Assembly: GCA_021734865.1 (NCBI GenBank)
Contig: JAIPIC010000015.1
Coordinates: 1 to 36,236 of the forward strand
From: Candidatus Woesearchaeota archaeon
GTDB taxonomy: Archaea; Nanobdellota; Nanobdellia; Woesearchaeales; JAIPIC01
Direction: 5' to 3'
DNA length: 36,236 bases
Shown: positions 23,517 through 33,100 of the stretch, one piece after another
How positions within the stretch are numbered: the stretch's first letter is position 1
Layout of the letters: every line of letters starts with the position of its first letter
Made by a program: the position numbers and the translations under genes
The notes under the pieces: model-generated
What the model was told of the DNA's origin: nothing
Databases searched by the model: none
Seen by the model: only the letters and a program-made list of their open reading frames with translations

Positions 23517-25005
23517 GACACCATTCAATATTATCACTAACTGCAGTATTTCCAGAAGAATCCGTCTCCTCCACATAAAATTGAGCCTCAAAAGAAACTC
23601 CCTCAATGATAATAAAAAACATATTCTTTCCGCTGTACTGATTGTAATATAACATGGAAGAATCTATAAACTGTTTGTCTGTATAATAATCCACCCTGTC
23701 GTCGTTAGATTTATAATACACACTATTCAGGTCGACTTCTTCATAGAAATACCCTAGTTGCCCAGAATCCGGGTTTATGGTTATCGAATTTTCTGTTGAA
23801 TCTACAGGTACGTCGACCGTCGGAGCATCAGTGGATTTCATGGAATATGTCACTTTAATCGTCTCGATGTCATCGATGCCAGTATTATAACTGGTCTCCC
23901 ATTCGACAACAACTGCATTATCTTTGTCCTTTACAGGGTAAAGCTTGACTTCAGGTTTAGAGGGGGATATTTCATCTTTGAATTTGTAAGCAAAATTTAT
24001 TGGAACTCGCTTCTTCGATAACCCATCTATCATTTCATGGTCTGTGTAGACTCTAAAACCAAAAGTATACCCGGGAAGTGGGTTTATTGTTGGGAATCCT
24101 TTAGGCAATTCCAATGAACCGAAAGCACTTGAGATGGCATTTCTGTTGTCCTCGACGAAACATATGTCTCCATCTTTATACAGAATATTATCAGTCCATA
24201 GAACTTTATTTGCATCCTTAAAATACAATCTGCCAGATATTCCTTTGGAAATTGTATCCTCCTTGATTTCAGTCTGAATTTCAGTATCAAGATTGACTGT
24301 GCAAAGGGCATTGTCAATGTTTGCACTTATTTTATGATAATCTTTCTCACCACTAGTACCATGGGTAGCTTCAATTATGGTTTTGTCTGTATATTTCATA
24401 GATATATCATATCCATTTTCAAGAAGTTCATAAAATACATTACTTTGACCATTATCTTCACAAATACCCCGAGGTATCCCTGAGTTTACACAGTCAGCCA
24501 TGAGGTTAACAAGATTATTCAGTTTAATCTCCATTTCCTGCCTTGTGCATTCATCCTCATAGTTTTGGTCCAAGGTTTTGTCTGGGCTGCAATAATCGAG
24601 ATACCATGTTTCCTTATATGAAACAATGGCAGTTATGCAATCCCTTGGTTTACTGCCTGTTTTTATGCATTCTGCCATGAGGTCTTCAATACCTTCTTGC
24701 TTTTGGAACTCTACCTTAATATCCTGAAGATCCATTCGTATATTGTAATCAATTTTTGCCTTTGTATTTGGAACCCATTCAATCTCCCCTATTTCTCTTA
24801 GGATGTTAGTGTGGTCAGATGCTTGAGGAACGTCATCATTCGAATTTATACTCTCTCCACCAAGGCGGGCAGAATCGTCCAAAATCTCAAATCCAGTAAT
24901 AGTATTTTTAACAGGATTTATGATCGGACCAGATATAGCTATGACTGTAACAAACAGGAATATTGCCACTGTTCCGTACAAAAGCTCATTTATCTTGTGT
25001 TCCAT
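23467..25005 (-). CDS. Membrane-anchored surface protein with Fn3-like domain
   Basis: Last gene of the second surface operon; 512 residues. One N-terminal membrane segment (about 10-31) anchors it, with the rest outside. Residues about 110-205 are Cys-rich and hold a loose duplication: LMAECIKTGSKPRDC and LMADCVNSGIPRGIC. Around 345-410 the sequence PSKPEVKLYPVKDKDNAVVVEWE looks like a fibronectin type III/Ig-like domain. The function is unknown; adhesion or structural pilus-associated roles are plausible. It starts 23 bases after the M23 gene, so it should be cotranscribed. Its 3' end overlaps UbiA on the opposite strand. Confidence 0.82.
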   Translation of the reverse strand: MEHKINELLYGTVAIFLFVTVIAISGPIINPVKNTITGFEILDDSARLGGESINSNDDVPQASDHTNILREIGEIEWVPNTKAKIDYNIRMDLQDIKVEFQKQEGIEDLMAECIKTGSKPRDCITAIVSYKETWYLDYCSPDKTLDQNYEDECTRQEMEIKLNNLVNLMADCVNSGIPRGICEDNGQSNVFYELLENGYDISMKYTDKTIIEATHGTSGEKDYHKISANIDNALCTVNLDTEIQTEIKEDTISKGISGRLYFKDANKVLWTDNILYKDGDICFVEDNRNAISSAFGSLELPKGFPTINPLPGYTFGFRVYTDHEMIDGLSKKRVPINFAYKFKDEISPSKPEVKLYPVKDKDNAVVVEWETSYNTGIDDIETIKVTYSMKSTDAPTVDVPVDSTENSITINPDSGQLGYFYEEVDLNSVYYKSNDDRVDYYTDKQFIDSSMLYYNQYSGKNMFFIIIEGVSFEAQFYVEETDSSGNTAVSDNIEWCPSPCNQQQPDEGLTTV

Positions 25006-25028
25006 TTTTTACTTTGTTTCAACTTAGT

Positions 25029-26312
25029 CTAGTTTTCTTTGCTATCTTCAACTTTTGAGTCAGAATTATCTTGATTGTCACTCGTTATAGTTGACAACTT
25101 CAAGTATTCTGAACATCCTGCGTTTTCATCAAAATCACCGCACTGGTTGCATATTGAACAAAATCTGCCGTTTTTACCATCCATCGACTTGTCTGTTAAG
25201 GCTCTATCGAAAAAACATATGGGGTTAACATAATATAGGTCTTTAGTCGTTCGTTTGATTAGAGGATATGATTTCAGGGAACTCGAATCAGCCCGGACAA
25301 TCTGGTCAGATGTAAACAGTTTCGTGACCTCCTCCGAGGTGTCAAAATCTCTTTGGATGAAACTGAGATGCAAGTGGCTGCCATCATCCTTATTGATAGT
25401 GGCTATAGAATCACCCTTACCAACTTTCTGGCCAACTTTAACTAAAACATCATCCAGATGGACGTAAACTGATCTTAGTGAGTCCTTATCATGATCTATC
25501 TCAACATAACGATCATATGAATCTCCTGTATCAAGAACCGCAGTCACAACACCATCTGCAACTGCAAAGACATTAGATTTCTTTCCAGACTGTTTAACTG
25601 TATCATCAATATCTATCCCATAATGCTGTTTATTTAAACTTGTTGTTGTTCTTGGGCCCCAAAAACAGGTTATTGAATTTTCCGCGTTATTGTCTAATGG
25701 CCAGACTGAATATGCTTCTGAAAATGGACTTGAAACAGGTCCGGCTTCCCCACCTTCAACCCCCGATGGTGGTGGCACATATTCAAAATCGATATCTTTT
25801 TCTTCCTCTGCAATGACTTTCATAGTCTGCTTATATTTAGCGCTCGCAATCAGTTCTGTTGAATCCCGGCTATAGAATAATGATAATGCATAATTTTCTG
25901 CCTGGATGTTAAGATCGCTAAACCCATTAAGGTATTTTGTCATCTCAGAATTGAAGCCCTCTTCAATCAAATCACTTGTCTCTGATTCCGACGGGAAGCA
26001 ATCCCCACTCTTATCATTATACAAAACAAGGCCATTGTGTGTACCACATCCTTTGCCAAGACCGTTAATAGCTGCTTGAGCAACAGCCTTTTCAAGAGAA
26101 ATATCTGCCGCTCTGTCCACATACCCATTTATTTTATGTATCTTACTCTGTGCCTGCAACACTGAAAGCTGACGAGTACCAATTGCATCATTAAATGATG
26201 TTGTCTTATGCGAAAGGTTATATGTGGCCGATGCAAGGACTATGACAATTATGATAGCAAGTATAGGAGTAAAATTCAAAGTCCCATTCTTGTTATTCTT
26301 CATCTTGCTCAC
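25029..26312 (-). CDS. Membrane-anchored M23-type metallopeptidase with pilin-like N-terminus
   Basis: Secreted 427-residue protein. A short basic stretch and KNGTLNFTPILAI lead into one hydrophobic helix (11-30). Residues about 205-325 are a LytM/M23 domain with an intact active site: HYGID (H230, D234), H285 in VYVHL and HLH (H313, H315). The C-terminus adds a Cys cluster (ICFFD..., FCSICNQCGDF, CSEYL). M23 enzymes usually cut Gly-containing cross-links in bacterial peptidoglycan. Archaea lack murein, so the target may be a neighbouring bacterium, a self surface protein, or the domain may be structural. It overlaps the preceding gene by four bases. Confidence 0.85.
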   Translation of the reverse strand: MSKMKNNKNGTLNFTPILAIIIVIVLASATYNLSHKTTSFNDAIGTRQLSVLQAQSKIHKINGYVDRAADISLEKAVAQAAINGLGKGCGTHNGLVLYNDKSGDCFPSESETSDLIEEGFNSEMTKYLNGFSDLNIQAENYALSLFYSRDSTELIASAKYKQTMKVIAEEEKDIDFEYVPPPSGVEGGEAGPVSSPFSEAYSVWPLDNNAENSITCFWGPRTTTSLNKQHYGIDIDDTVKQSGKKSNVFAVADGVVTAVLDTGDSYDRYVEIDHDKDSLRSVYVHLDDVLVKVGQKVGKGDSIATINKDDGSHLHLSFIQRDFDTSEEVTKLFTSDQIVRADSSSLKSYPLIKRTTKDLYYVNPICFFDRALTDKSMDGKNGRFCSICNQCGDFDENAGCSEYLKLSTITSDNQDNSDSKVEDSKEN

Positions 26313-26815
26313 TCCGAAATTATTATCCTTAGCTTGACAGCCCCATCAGTATATAAACTAGTATAAAGAGGATTAGGACTAGTATAATACGGATTAGGCA
26401 TAAGTGTCGATTCGTCCATGACCAGTTTTTTCTGATTAAATCCGCTTGTCAAAATTTCTCTTTGAGAATCACCCTCTCCAACCAAGATTCGATAGTTTGG
26501 GTTCAGACCCATCATGGCAAGTATCTCATTTGTCTTTGATCGCAGCGCCTGATCATCGCCTTTGACATAGAACATTATAATCTCATCATAAATGGTATCA
26601 TCTGAATTATCACTTATTGGTGTATTAAGGTAATTCTCTATGAATACAGCATCTTGCAGTATATTTACATCATTAACATTGAATTCTGTCTTTGGAATTC
26701 CAAACATCAAGGCATATCCTGAAAAAATCATGAAAGCAAGCGCTATTATTACCACAGATACAAGCATATTAAGACCTTCCATGAATCCTTTTTTATTGCT
26801 TCTCATGAAATTCAT
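26309..26815 (-). CDS. Pilin-like secreted protein, 168 residues
   Basis: Short anchored protein. A basic motif (SNKKGFMEG) is followed by one hydrophobic helix (about 15-36), the arrangement of archaeal class III signal peptides, where processing occurs after G/A before the helix. The rest is a soluble domain with no recognised family. The ORF track begins at a TTG (26827). ATGs at 26815 and 26806 are better; 26815 is given, and GTGATG just before 26806 makes it a serious alternative. It overlaps the M23 gene start (ATGA). Confidence 0.75.
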   Translation of the reverse strand: MNFMRSNKKGFMEGLNMLVSVVIIALAFMIFSGYALMFGIPKTEFNVNDVNILQDAVFIENYLNTPISDNSDDTIYDEIIMFYVKGDDQALRSKTNEILAMMGLNPNYRILVGEGDSQREILTSGFNQKKLVMDESTLMPNPYYTSPNPLYTSLYTDGAVKLRIIISE

Positions 26816-26860
26816 CACATTTTCCAAAATGATTGTTACAACATCAATATATCAATCATG

Positions 26861-27433
26861 TCAGATTACCCTAATAACAGCAGTAATCTCAACTGTCCCA
26901 GGTACTAATTTGTCTGCTTCTTTGAACAATACGTATCGCTTTTCTTCCATCTTTGTATAAGTTTTTGACCAGGATATGGGTTCATAGTCTTCGTAGAACT
27001 GCTTATTGAAATAAAACTCGCCCTTCGGCGTCTTAATTATCATCCCAATTCCCTGCAGGTCGCTCTTTGAAACAATACATTCCTTAATTTTATCTTCATT
27101 CATAAGTGCAGGATCAAGTATTCCAGTGTATTCTCTATATGTATCATAATCATAGTAAGACATGCATGATATTGTCCTATCGACCAGTATTTTATAATCA
27201 AGGTTATGGGTATCGATGTTTTCATCAAATACATAATTAACAATTGTTACAATACCAGACACTACTGCAATAAGGATTATAAGCCTAAGAACCCACATCA
27301 TGAAATCTTCAAGGACACCTTTACGGTTGTTTAGGATCAATCTGTTTCGTTGGTGATACAACTGAGATATTGGCTCTACCTTTCTCACAGCTCTTAAAAC
27401 CTTACTGTCTTTAAATTGATTTTTGGTCTTCAT
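26861..27433 (-). CDS. Pilin-like secreted protein, 190 residues
   Basis: Unusual in having about 37 basic residues before the processing-like site NRKGVLEDF (about 36-44), then one hydrophobic helix (about 46-66) and an external domain of about 120 residues with a single CIVS-type Cys and CMSYYDYDTYREYTG. No named domain. The glutamate five residues into the mature helix side resembles Glu5 of type IV pilins, but this is weak. It starts in an ATGA overlap with the 335-residue gene. Confidence 0.74.
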   Translation of the reverse strand: MKTKNQFKDSKVLRAVRKVEPISQLYHQRNRLILNNRKGVLEDFMMWVLRLIILIAVVSGIVTIVNYVFDENIDTHNLDYKILVDRTISCMSYYDYDTYREYTGILDPALMNEDKIKECIVSKSDLQGIGMIIKTPKGEFYFNKQFYEDYEPISWSKTYTKMEEKRYVLFKEADKLVPGTVEITAVIRVI

Positions 27434-28437
27434 GTTGCTTTTTTAATTAAGTCCACTCCTGGTTGTACAAGATTTTCTGGAGAAAGGATATCCTCCTCTG
27501 CCTGTGACTCGGTTTGATGATATGAATCAATAATTCCGTTCCTTATTGAACTTAAAATCATTATTAGATAGGTATCATCATCGATGAAGTTTTCATCAGC
27601 AATGTTAGGATTACCCAAGGAAATTATCATTCTCTGGTCGCTTGGATCATGATAACTTACATAGATGGGATCCAGCCTAGTAATCGAATTGAAGCTTAGA
27701 CCTGCCACAGAATTTGCAATATTTGCCGCAAATATGGCGAGATTCTTATCATCCCTTGGAATATTGATATTCAGACCATTCTCGGTCTGTTTTGCAGTAT
27801 AATATTGAAGATGTATCTTCAGTACACGGTCGGGTGTTGGTTGTGAATACAAGATTGCATTCAGCTTATCGTATATATTTTTTACACTGTGCCCATTTAT
27901 GGTAGCATCATCATATGTAATCTCATATGCAAGTGCCTCCTGCTCAAGCTTTTCTGGAACATAATATATATCCTCCATCGGACCAACTGTCTCTCCTCCT
28001 CGGACAACATTGGATTGCTTTAAGATTCTGCATACCTTTCTTTCTTTTTCAGATATTATCCTGTCAAATACAAACGCCTGGTTCTTCATCCTAAATATCG
28101 CAGAGGCAGTTATCAACGGGTGCAGCTGATCATCAGACTGTTTCAGGTGAAGATTATCACCATCCATTTCTGTAATTAATCCCTGTATATTCTGAGGGTA
28201 ATAAATCTTGATATTGTTAGGTGTCCCGATAACCGTATTGATGACACCAGCAAGATCCCTGCTGATGTAAACGCGGTCAAAATGTGTCTGTGTACCTATA
28301 TCCATAGTGTATTTCAGCAATGGAAGAAGTATGAGTGCCATCATCAATATTAATGTGAAGACAGGCATGATAGTAAGACTGGTTGTTTCCCCTTTTTTTG
28401 ACCTTGTCGGCCTGCTGATTAACATATTAGAAATCAT
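27430..28437 (-). CDS. Pilin-like secreted protein, 335 residues
   Basis: The N-terminus carries RSKKGETTSLTIMP, a class III-like processing site, then one hydrophobic helix (about 22-43) with the remainder outside. The external part begins DIGTQTHFDRVYISRDLAGVIN, which I do not recognise, and holds one visible Cys (KVCRIL). The function is unknown. ATGs at 28437 and 28425 are both possible; the first is given because AAGAAG lies just upstream. It is separated by 40 bases from the preceding gene and coupled by ATGA to the following one. Confidence 0.74.
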   Translation of the reverse strand: MISNMLISRPTRSKKGETTSLTIMPVFTLILMMALILLPLLKYTMDIGTQTHFDRVYISRDLAGVINTVIGTPNNIKIYYPQNIQGLITEMDGDNLHLKQSDDQLHPLITASAIFRMKNQAFVFDRIISEKERKVCRILKQSNVVRGGETVGPMEDIYYVPEKLEQEALAYEITYDDATINGHSVKNIYDKLNAILYSQPTPDRVLKIHLQYYTAKQTENGLNINIPRDDKNLAIFAANIANSVAGLSFNSITRLDPIYVSYHDPSDQRMIISLGNPNIADENFIDDDTYLIMILSSIRNGIIDSYHQTESQAEEDILSPENLVQPGVDLIKKAT

Positions 28438-28477
28438 TACTTCTTGGTATATATTATTTTCTGATTAGGACGAGCGA

Positions 28478-28981
28478 TTATTTCTTAGAATCAATAGTAA
28501 CATATATCATATCCTTAAGACCCTGGCCCTCGATAATAGGCACATAATCTCCCTTAGCTTCAAAAATTACTGTGCTTGTCCTCACACTTCTATCTTTATA
28601 AGCTTTGCAAGCAACTGCTCCTTCATCCCGTTCTGCCGACTTTTTGTCTGTAAACAAACAAAGACACGACCCTTCCTGTACTTGATTAAGACAAGGTGAA
28701 GGGACTCCGGATTCAATCTCGTTTGTGAAATAACCATATGCTTTGATGAACATCTCTTTTGATGCTATTGGAACATGCATACTTTCACCATAGGTCAGGT
28801 TCTCCAGTTCTACGGCAACCCTGTAAAAATCAGTCATTCTCTGATCATCTATCTTTGGAGCTATCAAAAAACTGTAAAATGTCAGAAGTATAGTAAAAAG
28901 AACTATAAAAAGGAAAACTTGTGGAATTAGTTTTGCCAATTGTTCAAGACTAAGCTCAGCATTTCGGTTATTGCGACGCAT
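28478..28981 (-). CDS. Pilin-like secreted protein, 167 residues
   Basis: Begins MRRNNRNAELSLEQL, a charged stretch and A/E-L-S-L-E-Q motif similar to pilin processing sites, then one hydrophobic helix (about 19-39). The external part has a Cys cluster (PCLNQVQEGSCLC). The ORF track extends to a GTG at 29023; I prefer the ATG at 28981, which overlaps the preceding gene by 14 bases and has GAGAGAGG upstream. The longer form would bury the signal motif at residue 22 and cannot be excluded. No function is recognised. Confidence 0.7.
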   Translation of the reverse strand: MRRNNRNAELSLEQLAKLIPQVFLFIVLFTILLTFYSFLIAPKIDDQRMTDFYRVAVELENLTYGESMHVPIASKEMFIKAYGYFTNEIESGVPSPCLNQVQEGSCLCLFTDKKSAERDEGAVACKAYKDRSVRTSTVIFEAKGDYVPIIEGQGLKDMIYVTIDSKK

Positions 28982-29324
28982 CTTTTGGGTCGCCTCTCTC
29001 AAAACACTTCTTGCCTTCTGCACAGTCCTTCCAGCCGCCGTCAGGTATCTGCGTTACTTCGATCCAATTATATTTATCGCTCAGTACAGTATCAGACACA
29101 CTAGATGCGCATTTCCGCTCTCCAAACCACGATTCGCAGTTATTCCCTTGTGCTTTGTCCTGAGCACCAGAACCTAGCTGAAAGAATCCTTGTGAAAGAG
29201 AGGACAGGTTGCCGGTTATGATCATTAGCATAACGACAAAAACTATAAGCAGAAGTGCAGCGATAATGACAAACTGCATGGATAACTCCCCTTTTTTGTG
29301 ATATATATCCCCTTTTATTTTCAT
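28968..29324 (-). CDS. Pilin-like secreted protein, 118 residues, first gene of operon 2
   Basis: N-terminus MKIKGDIYHKKGELSMQF followed by a hydrophobic helix of about 22 residues; the KKG^ELSM arrangement closely resembles the KKGQGLSM motif of the three pilin-like genes at 35149-36024. The external domain contains four cysteines (NNCESW, RKCASS, KDCAEG, KKCFER), probably two disulphides. A TATA box 26-27 bases before the ATG makes this the leaderless first gene of the seven-gene minus-strand operon running to 23467. Confidence 0.78.
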   Translation of the reverse strand: MKIKGDIYHKKGELSMQFVIIAALLLIVFVVMLMIITGNLSSLSQGFFQLGSGAQDKAQGNNCESWFGERKCASSVSDTVLSDKYNWIEVTQIPDGGWKDCAEGKKCFERGDPKDASQ

Positions 29325-29346
29325 AATATGTTTTTAATCGGACTGC

Positions 29347-29356
29347 ATATATAAAT
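29347..29356 (-). promoter_or_regulatory. TATA box of surface operon 2
   Basis: ATTTATATAT on the minus strand centred near 29351 predicts a start at about 29325, next to the ATG at 29324. It drives the seven-gene operon from the 118-residue gene to the 512-residue gene. Confidence 0.55.
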
Positions 29357-29392
29357 TTTACTGGGTTAAGGTATGTCATAACTGGGAAAAAG

Positions 29393-29400
29393 TTTATATA
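29393..29400 (+). promoter_or_regulatory. TATA box for the 214-residue gene
   Basis: TTTATATA centred near 29397 lies 26 bases before the ATG at 29423, a precise fit to a leaderless transcript. It is divergent from the operon 2 box about 45 bases away. Confidence 0.55.
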
Positions 29401-29422
29401 ACTCTACACAATAAATCAACCT

Positions 29423-30067
29423 ATGAAGAGGGCTTTGATTGTCGTAGCAACACTGCTTGTACTAACAACTGTGATTTATTTCATTTTCTTTCAACCAAAA
29501 GAGCAGGTTGAGCTTCCTGAATATCCACAAGACCCACAAGGATGGATTCACGATGCACAGATGGTCAAAAAGATCGACATAGACTATGTGACAAAAGGCA
29601 AAAGTTATGAAGATCGGTTGGGACAGCAAGTCAAGACCAATAATATCAGCACAGTTTTCAATATGCGAGGGTATTACCTAGGTAATAAATTCTACAAAAA
29701 TTACACATCAGATGGTCAGACATATATAAGGGTCAGCCCAAACATGATACCTTCAGATGGTATCATCGAAGGGTACGTTATATTTGATGTAATCAATGAC
29801 ACTCCGGCATATCGGATTTTCGTAGATGAAGATTGGAAAAAACGTGTCCAGCCAACAAATATATGGTGGGGTTTTGGGCATGGTAACCAAAAAGAGTTTG
29901 AATTCAATGAGGTCAAGCGAGGTATTTACATGGACACGGTTTACGACAATCCATCAAGCTTCAGCGATGATTACAAGGTCCATTATTACAAACTTTTTAT
30001 TGGAGATATGACAGAAGAGAAAATAGCTGCTTCTAATGATAAATTGACTTTTGTAATAATGGAATGA
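29423..30067 (+). CDS. Membrane-anchored secreted protein, unknown function
   Basis: A 214-residue protein and the only plus-strand gene inside the surface region. One N-terminal hydrophobic segment (about 4-24, MKRALIVVATLL) is followed by an external domain with aromatic-rich stretches (NIWWGFGHGNQKEFEF, YYKLFIGDMTEEK). No cysteine is visible in the mature part, unlike its neighbours, and the N-terminus lacks a G/A processing motif, so a plain signal anchor is more likely than a pilin type. The function is unknown. It is divergent from operon 2 and convergent with the 1198-residue gene. Confidence 0.78.
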   Translation: MKRALIVVATLLVLTTVIYFIFFQPKEQVELPEYPQDPQGWIHDAQMVKKIDIDYVTKGKSYEDRLGQQVKTNNISTVFNMRGYYLGNKFYKNYTSDGQTYIRVSPNMIPSDGIIEGYVIFDVINDTPAYRIFVDEDWKKRVQPTNIWWGFGHGNQKEFEFNEVKRGIYMDTVYDNPSSFSDDYKVHYYKLFIGDMTEEKIAASNDKLTFVIME

Positions 30068-30122
30068 TTAAATCCTTCTTTAAGAGGAATACAAAACAAT
30101 AAAAATCAGGTATATGTTAGAT

Positions 30123-33100
30123 TTACTCACTCTTATGCTGGGGCCATTTCTCTCCAGAAACTAAGTATCCATCAATCTCATGCTGGACAACCGCTGTAAC
30201 TGCAGCTGTTGCAGCTATTCCAATAGGTCCTCCCCAGATTCCTCCTGCCACAACATCCACAACCATCCAGCCATAATTATTGGCTTCTGCTGCCCAAGAT
30301 CTCCAGCCAGTCATTTCACTATCTGCAAAGCAATAGTTAGGAATATAATCCTTACCATATTCCCTATAATTTTCAGGTTTTCCTGACATACATACAGTAG
30401 TAAATTGTCTCGTCTGGTACTCCGAACTAAATTCTGCTAGTGGTTCAGACTCAGTAAAAGTCAGCTGATCGCAAGTCTTCATGGCCTTGCGCGGGTCAAG
30501 ATCATTCTTGTCCAGCTCGTAATAATTAAAATAATAGTTACGACCAGCACCTTTAAGAACATCAATAAGGTGGGTGTTGGATTCTTTCGTATAAATATCC
30601 TTAATATTAGAACCGTAATTGTCCCGAATAATTTTTGGCATCAACCCACCCAAGCTGGATACTAAGAATTTGTCGCTACCTGTTGTAACAGTAAGACTTC
30701 GTTGGTAGTATGCTTCAAAATCACTTTTGAATTCCTCATAAGTTACTGGTTCTTTTCTCAATATATCATCTTCATCAAGTTGTATTGCCCCCAAAAAACC
30801 CATAAATTCATAATTTAGCTTATTAGTTTCATAATATATTTCTGCATCCTCTGGAGTCATTGTAAACTGGAAAGAGCTTTTCATGCTACTTTCCAAGGAT
30901 AATACAAAAAGCATCATTGACTGAAATGGCTTATAATTATCATAACTGCTTATATGTGTGTTGCTTGTGTAATAATCCTGCCACCTTTTCCATATCATAT
31001 ATTCCTCTCCATCAAATATCCTGTCAAATTGTCTCTTTCGGGATGGATCTGAATACGCATATTTTTTCACTTCATTAGCAAAAGTCTGTATTGGTACAAC
31101 ATACTCATAATAAAGCAATTCGATGATGTCCTCTCTAACTGGTTCTTTAGTGAATGCAATCGAAAAGCAGTCAGCTGACTTACTCCTACTAAATATTCCA
31201 TCAGCAAGACAATCATCAATGACTTCTAACTGATTATTTGTAGATAAGTCATCAAATGAGTATTTATGTTTCTTCTCAAGTTCAGTTGGATCATTCCTAA
31301 GCGTGCTGCTTAATCCGTCGTAATTTACTTGTTGACTGCCATGCTCTCCTTGGTAAACCAAACCACCACGTGGGATCTTACATCCACAGTCGTGTAGCGA
31401 TATTTCAAGATCAGTCAAACATGGGCTAGCTAGGTAAAATCTTGGAGTGGACATCCCAAGTTGGCTATCTTCAGAACCTTTATCCAGGAAGAAAAAACCT
31501 CCAGCAATACCATTCATATTATACTCGCGAGGATCTGGTCTAATCAATTGTGGATGGTTCAGCACAAGTGAGTCTGCTCCCCTGCTTTCAAACTCATCGA
31601 CCAGTCCTTCTCGCTGTGCAGACATAAGATAAAGCACGCCACCGCCAACATATTTTCTGAACAATGCTTTTCTCACATTCTTATTACTGATACCTTTCAC
31701 TGCTTTTTCATAGCTTACTTTACCCACTTCTTTTAGAAAATTTAGTGAACCTCCTGAAAAACCCATCTTAGCCGCCTCTTCCACGACCACTTCACCAGTC
31801 TCCTCATTGAACATCTTAATAACTTCTCCTTGAACTTGTTTGATATGTATCTCTGTGAGGCCTTCTGGAGTACCTTTGTACAGCACATTAAACTTCTCTG
31901 AGCCGGACAGCCCAAGCACCTCGATATCTCCTTTTACCTTTATTATCAGTTCGTCCATCTGTTCTGTGCCAAGCCTATCTGCTGCTTTGGCTGCATCTGT
32001 TACTCCTTGAGTGAACTTATTGATGTTAAATACACCATTCTCAAGATAAGAGTCCAAGACACCATGTATTTTTGAGTATTTCCTAAGTGAAGCATCGCTA
32101 TCAAACTTTGTCATAATGTCATGAAGTTCGTTCATATCCCGGTTGATGAGTTCAATCTGATCTGTCGGTTTACTCATAATCTTATCATCGATAGTTGTCA
32201 GGTAATTGTCATATATGTCCTGCATATCTCCGCCTTCCCTAATCTTAACCAAGAGATCATCATAAGCTTTTTTATCCACATTTTTTAAGTGAAATAGCAC
32301 CCCCTCACTTTCTAAAACAACTTCTTTGAGAGATTTAGCCAGTGCATCCTCGCTACTTTTACCTGAAGCTTTTGTGTAAAACTTAGCGAGTCCCTCTTTC
32401 ATTGCCTTAACACCTGAATTTGATGTGAATTTAGCACCAAATTTATCGACAATTTTAGTAACCATAGCTCCACCTATTTTTTTTGTTACTTTAGCTATAG
32501 GGGAAATGAGTTTACCAAGTCCGCCTCCAATAACTGTAAAAGCAAGATTGAGTCCGGCAGCTTGTATCCGCGATCCATAGGTCGTCGCACCTAAATTTTC
32601 ATTCCACAATGCTTCTTCTTCTTGATGGAATGCCTCATAGTAAAGAACATACTCAGGTGCCTGATAAGCATTCATGAACCCATCAAACCATGACACCCCA
32701 AGCCAATCTCCTAATTGTGAACTACCTGAATTTTTGTCAAAACCATATTTTGTGATATCTTGTGGTAGTTCAAATCTCTCTATATAACAGTAAGGATAAG
32801 ATTTCTTTTTATACTTTTCAGGATTTTTCGCCATTAGATCAGTGTACTTCTGAGCCATACAGTCGCTTGTTCCAATGTGAACCTCTCCATCTCCCCATCC
32901 AAAATCATTGACTGCACAGAATCTAAGATCAGGAGATGCTTTTTTTGGGAGGTCAGAACCTTCAAGCTCGATATCCCAGCCGTCTTTTTTGATTTTATCA
33001 TTCACATCATCCATCGAAATCTCAAAATCTGTATCCGGCTTTTTTATCGTCGTGCAGAGCATGTCTATCTTTCCACTGTCTGAGCGCCTGAAGCAATCCA

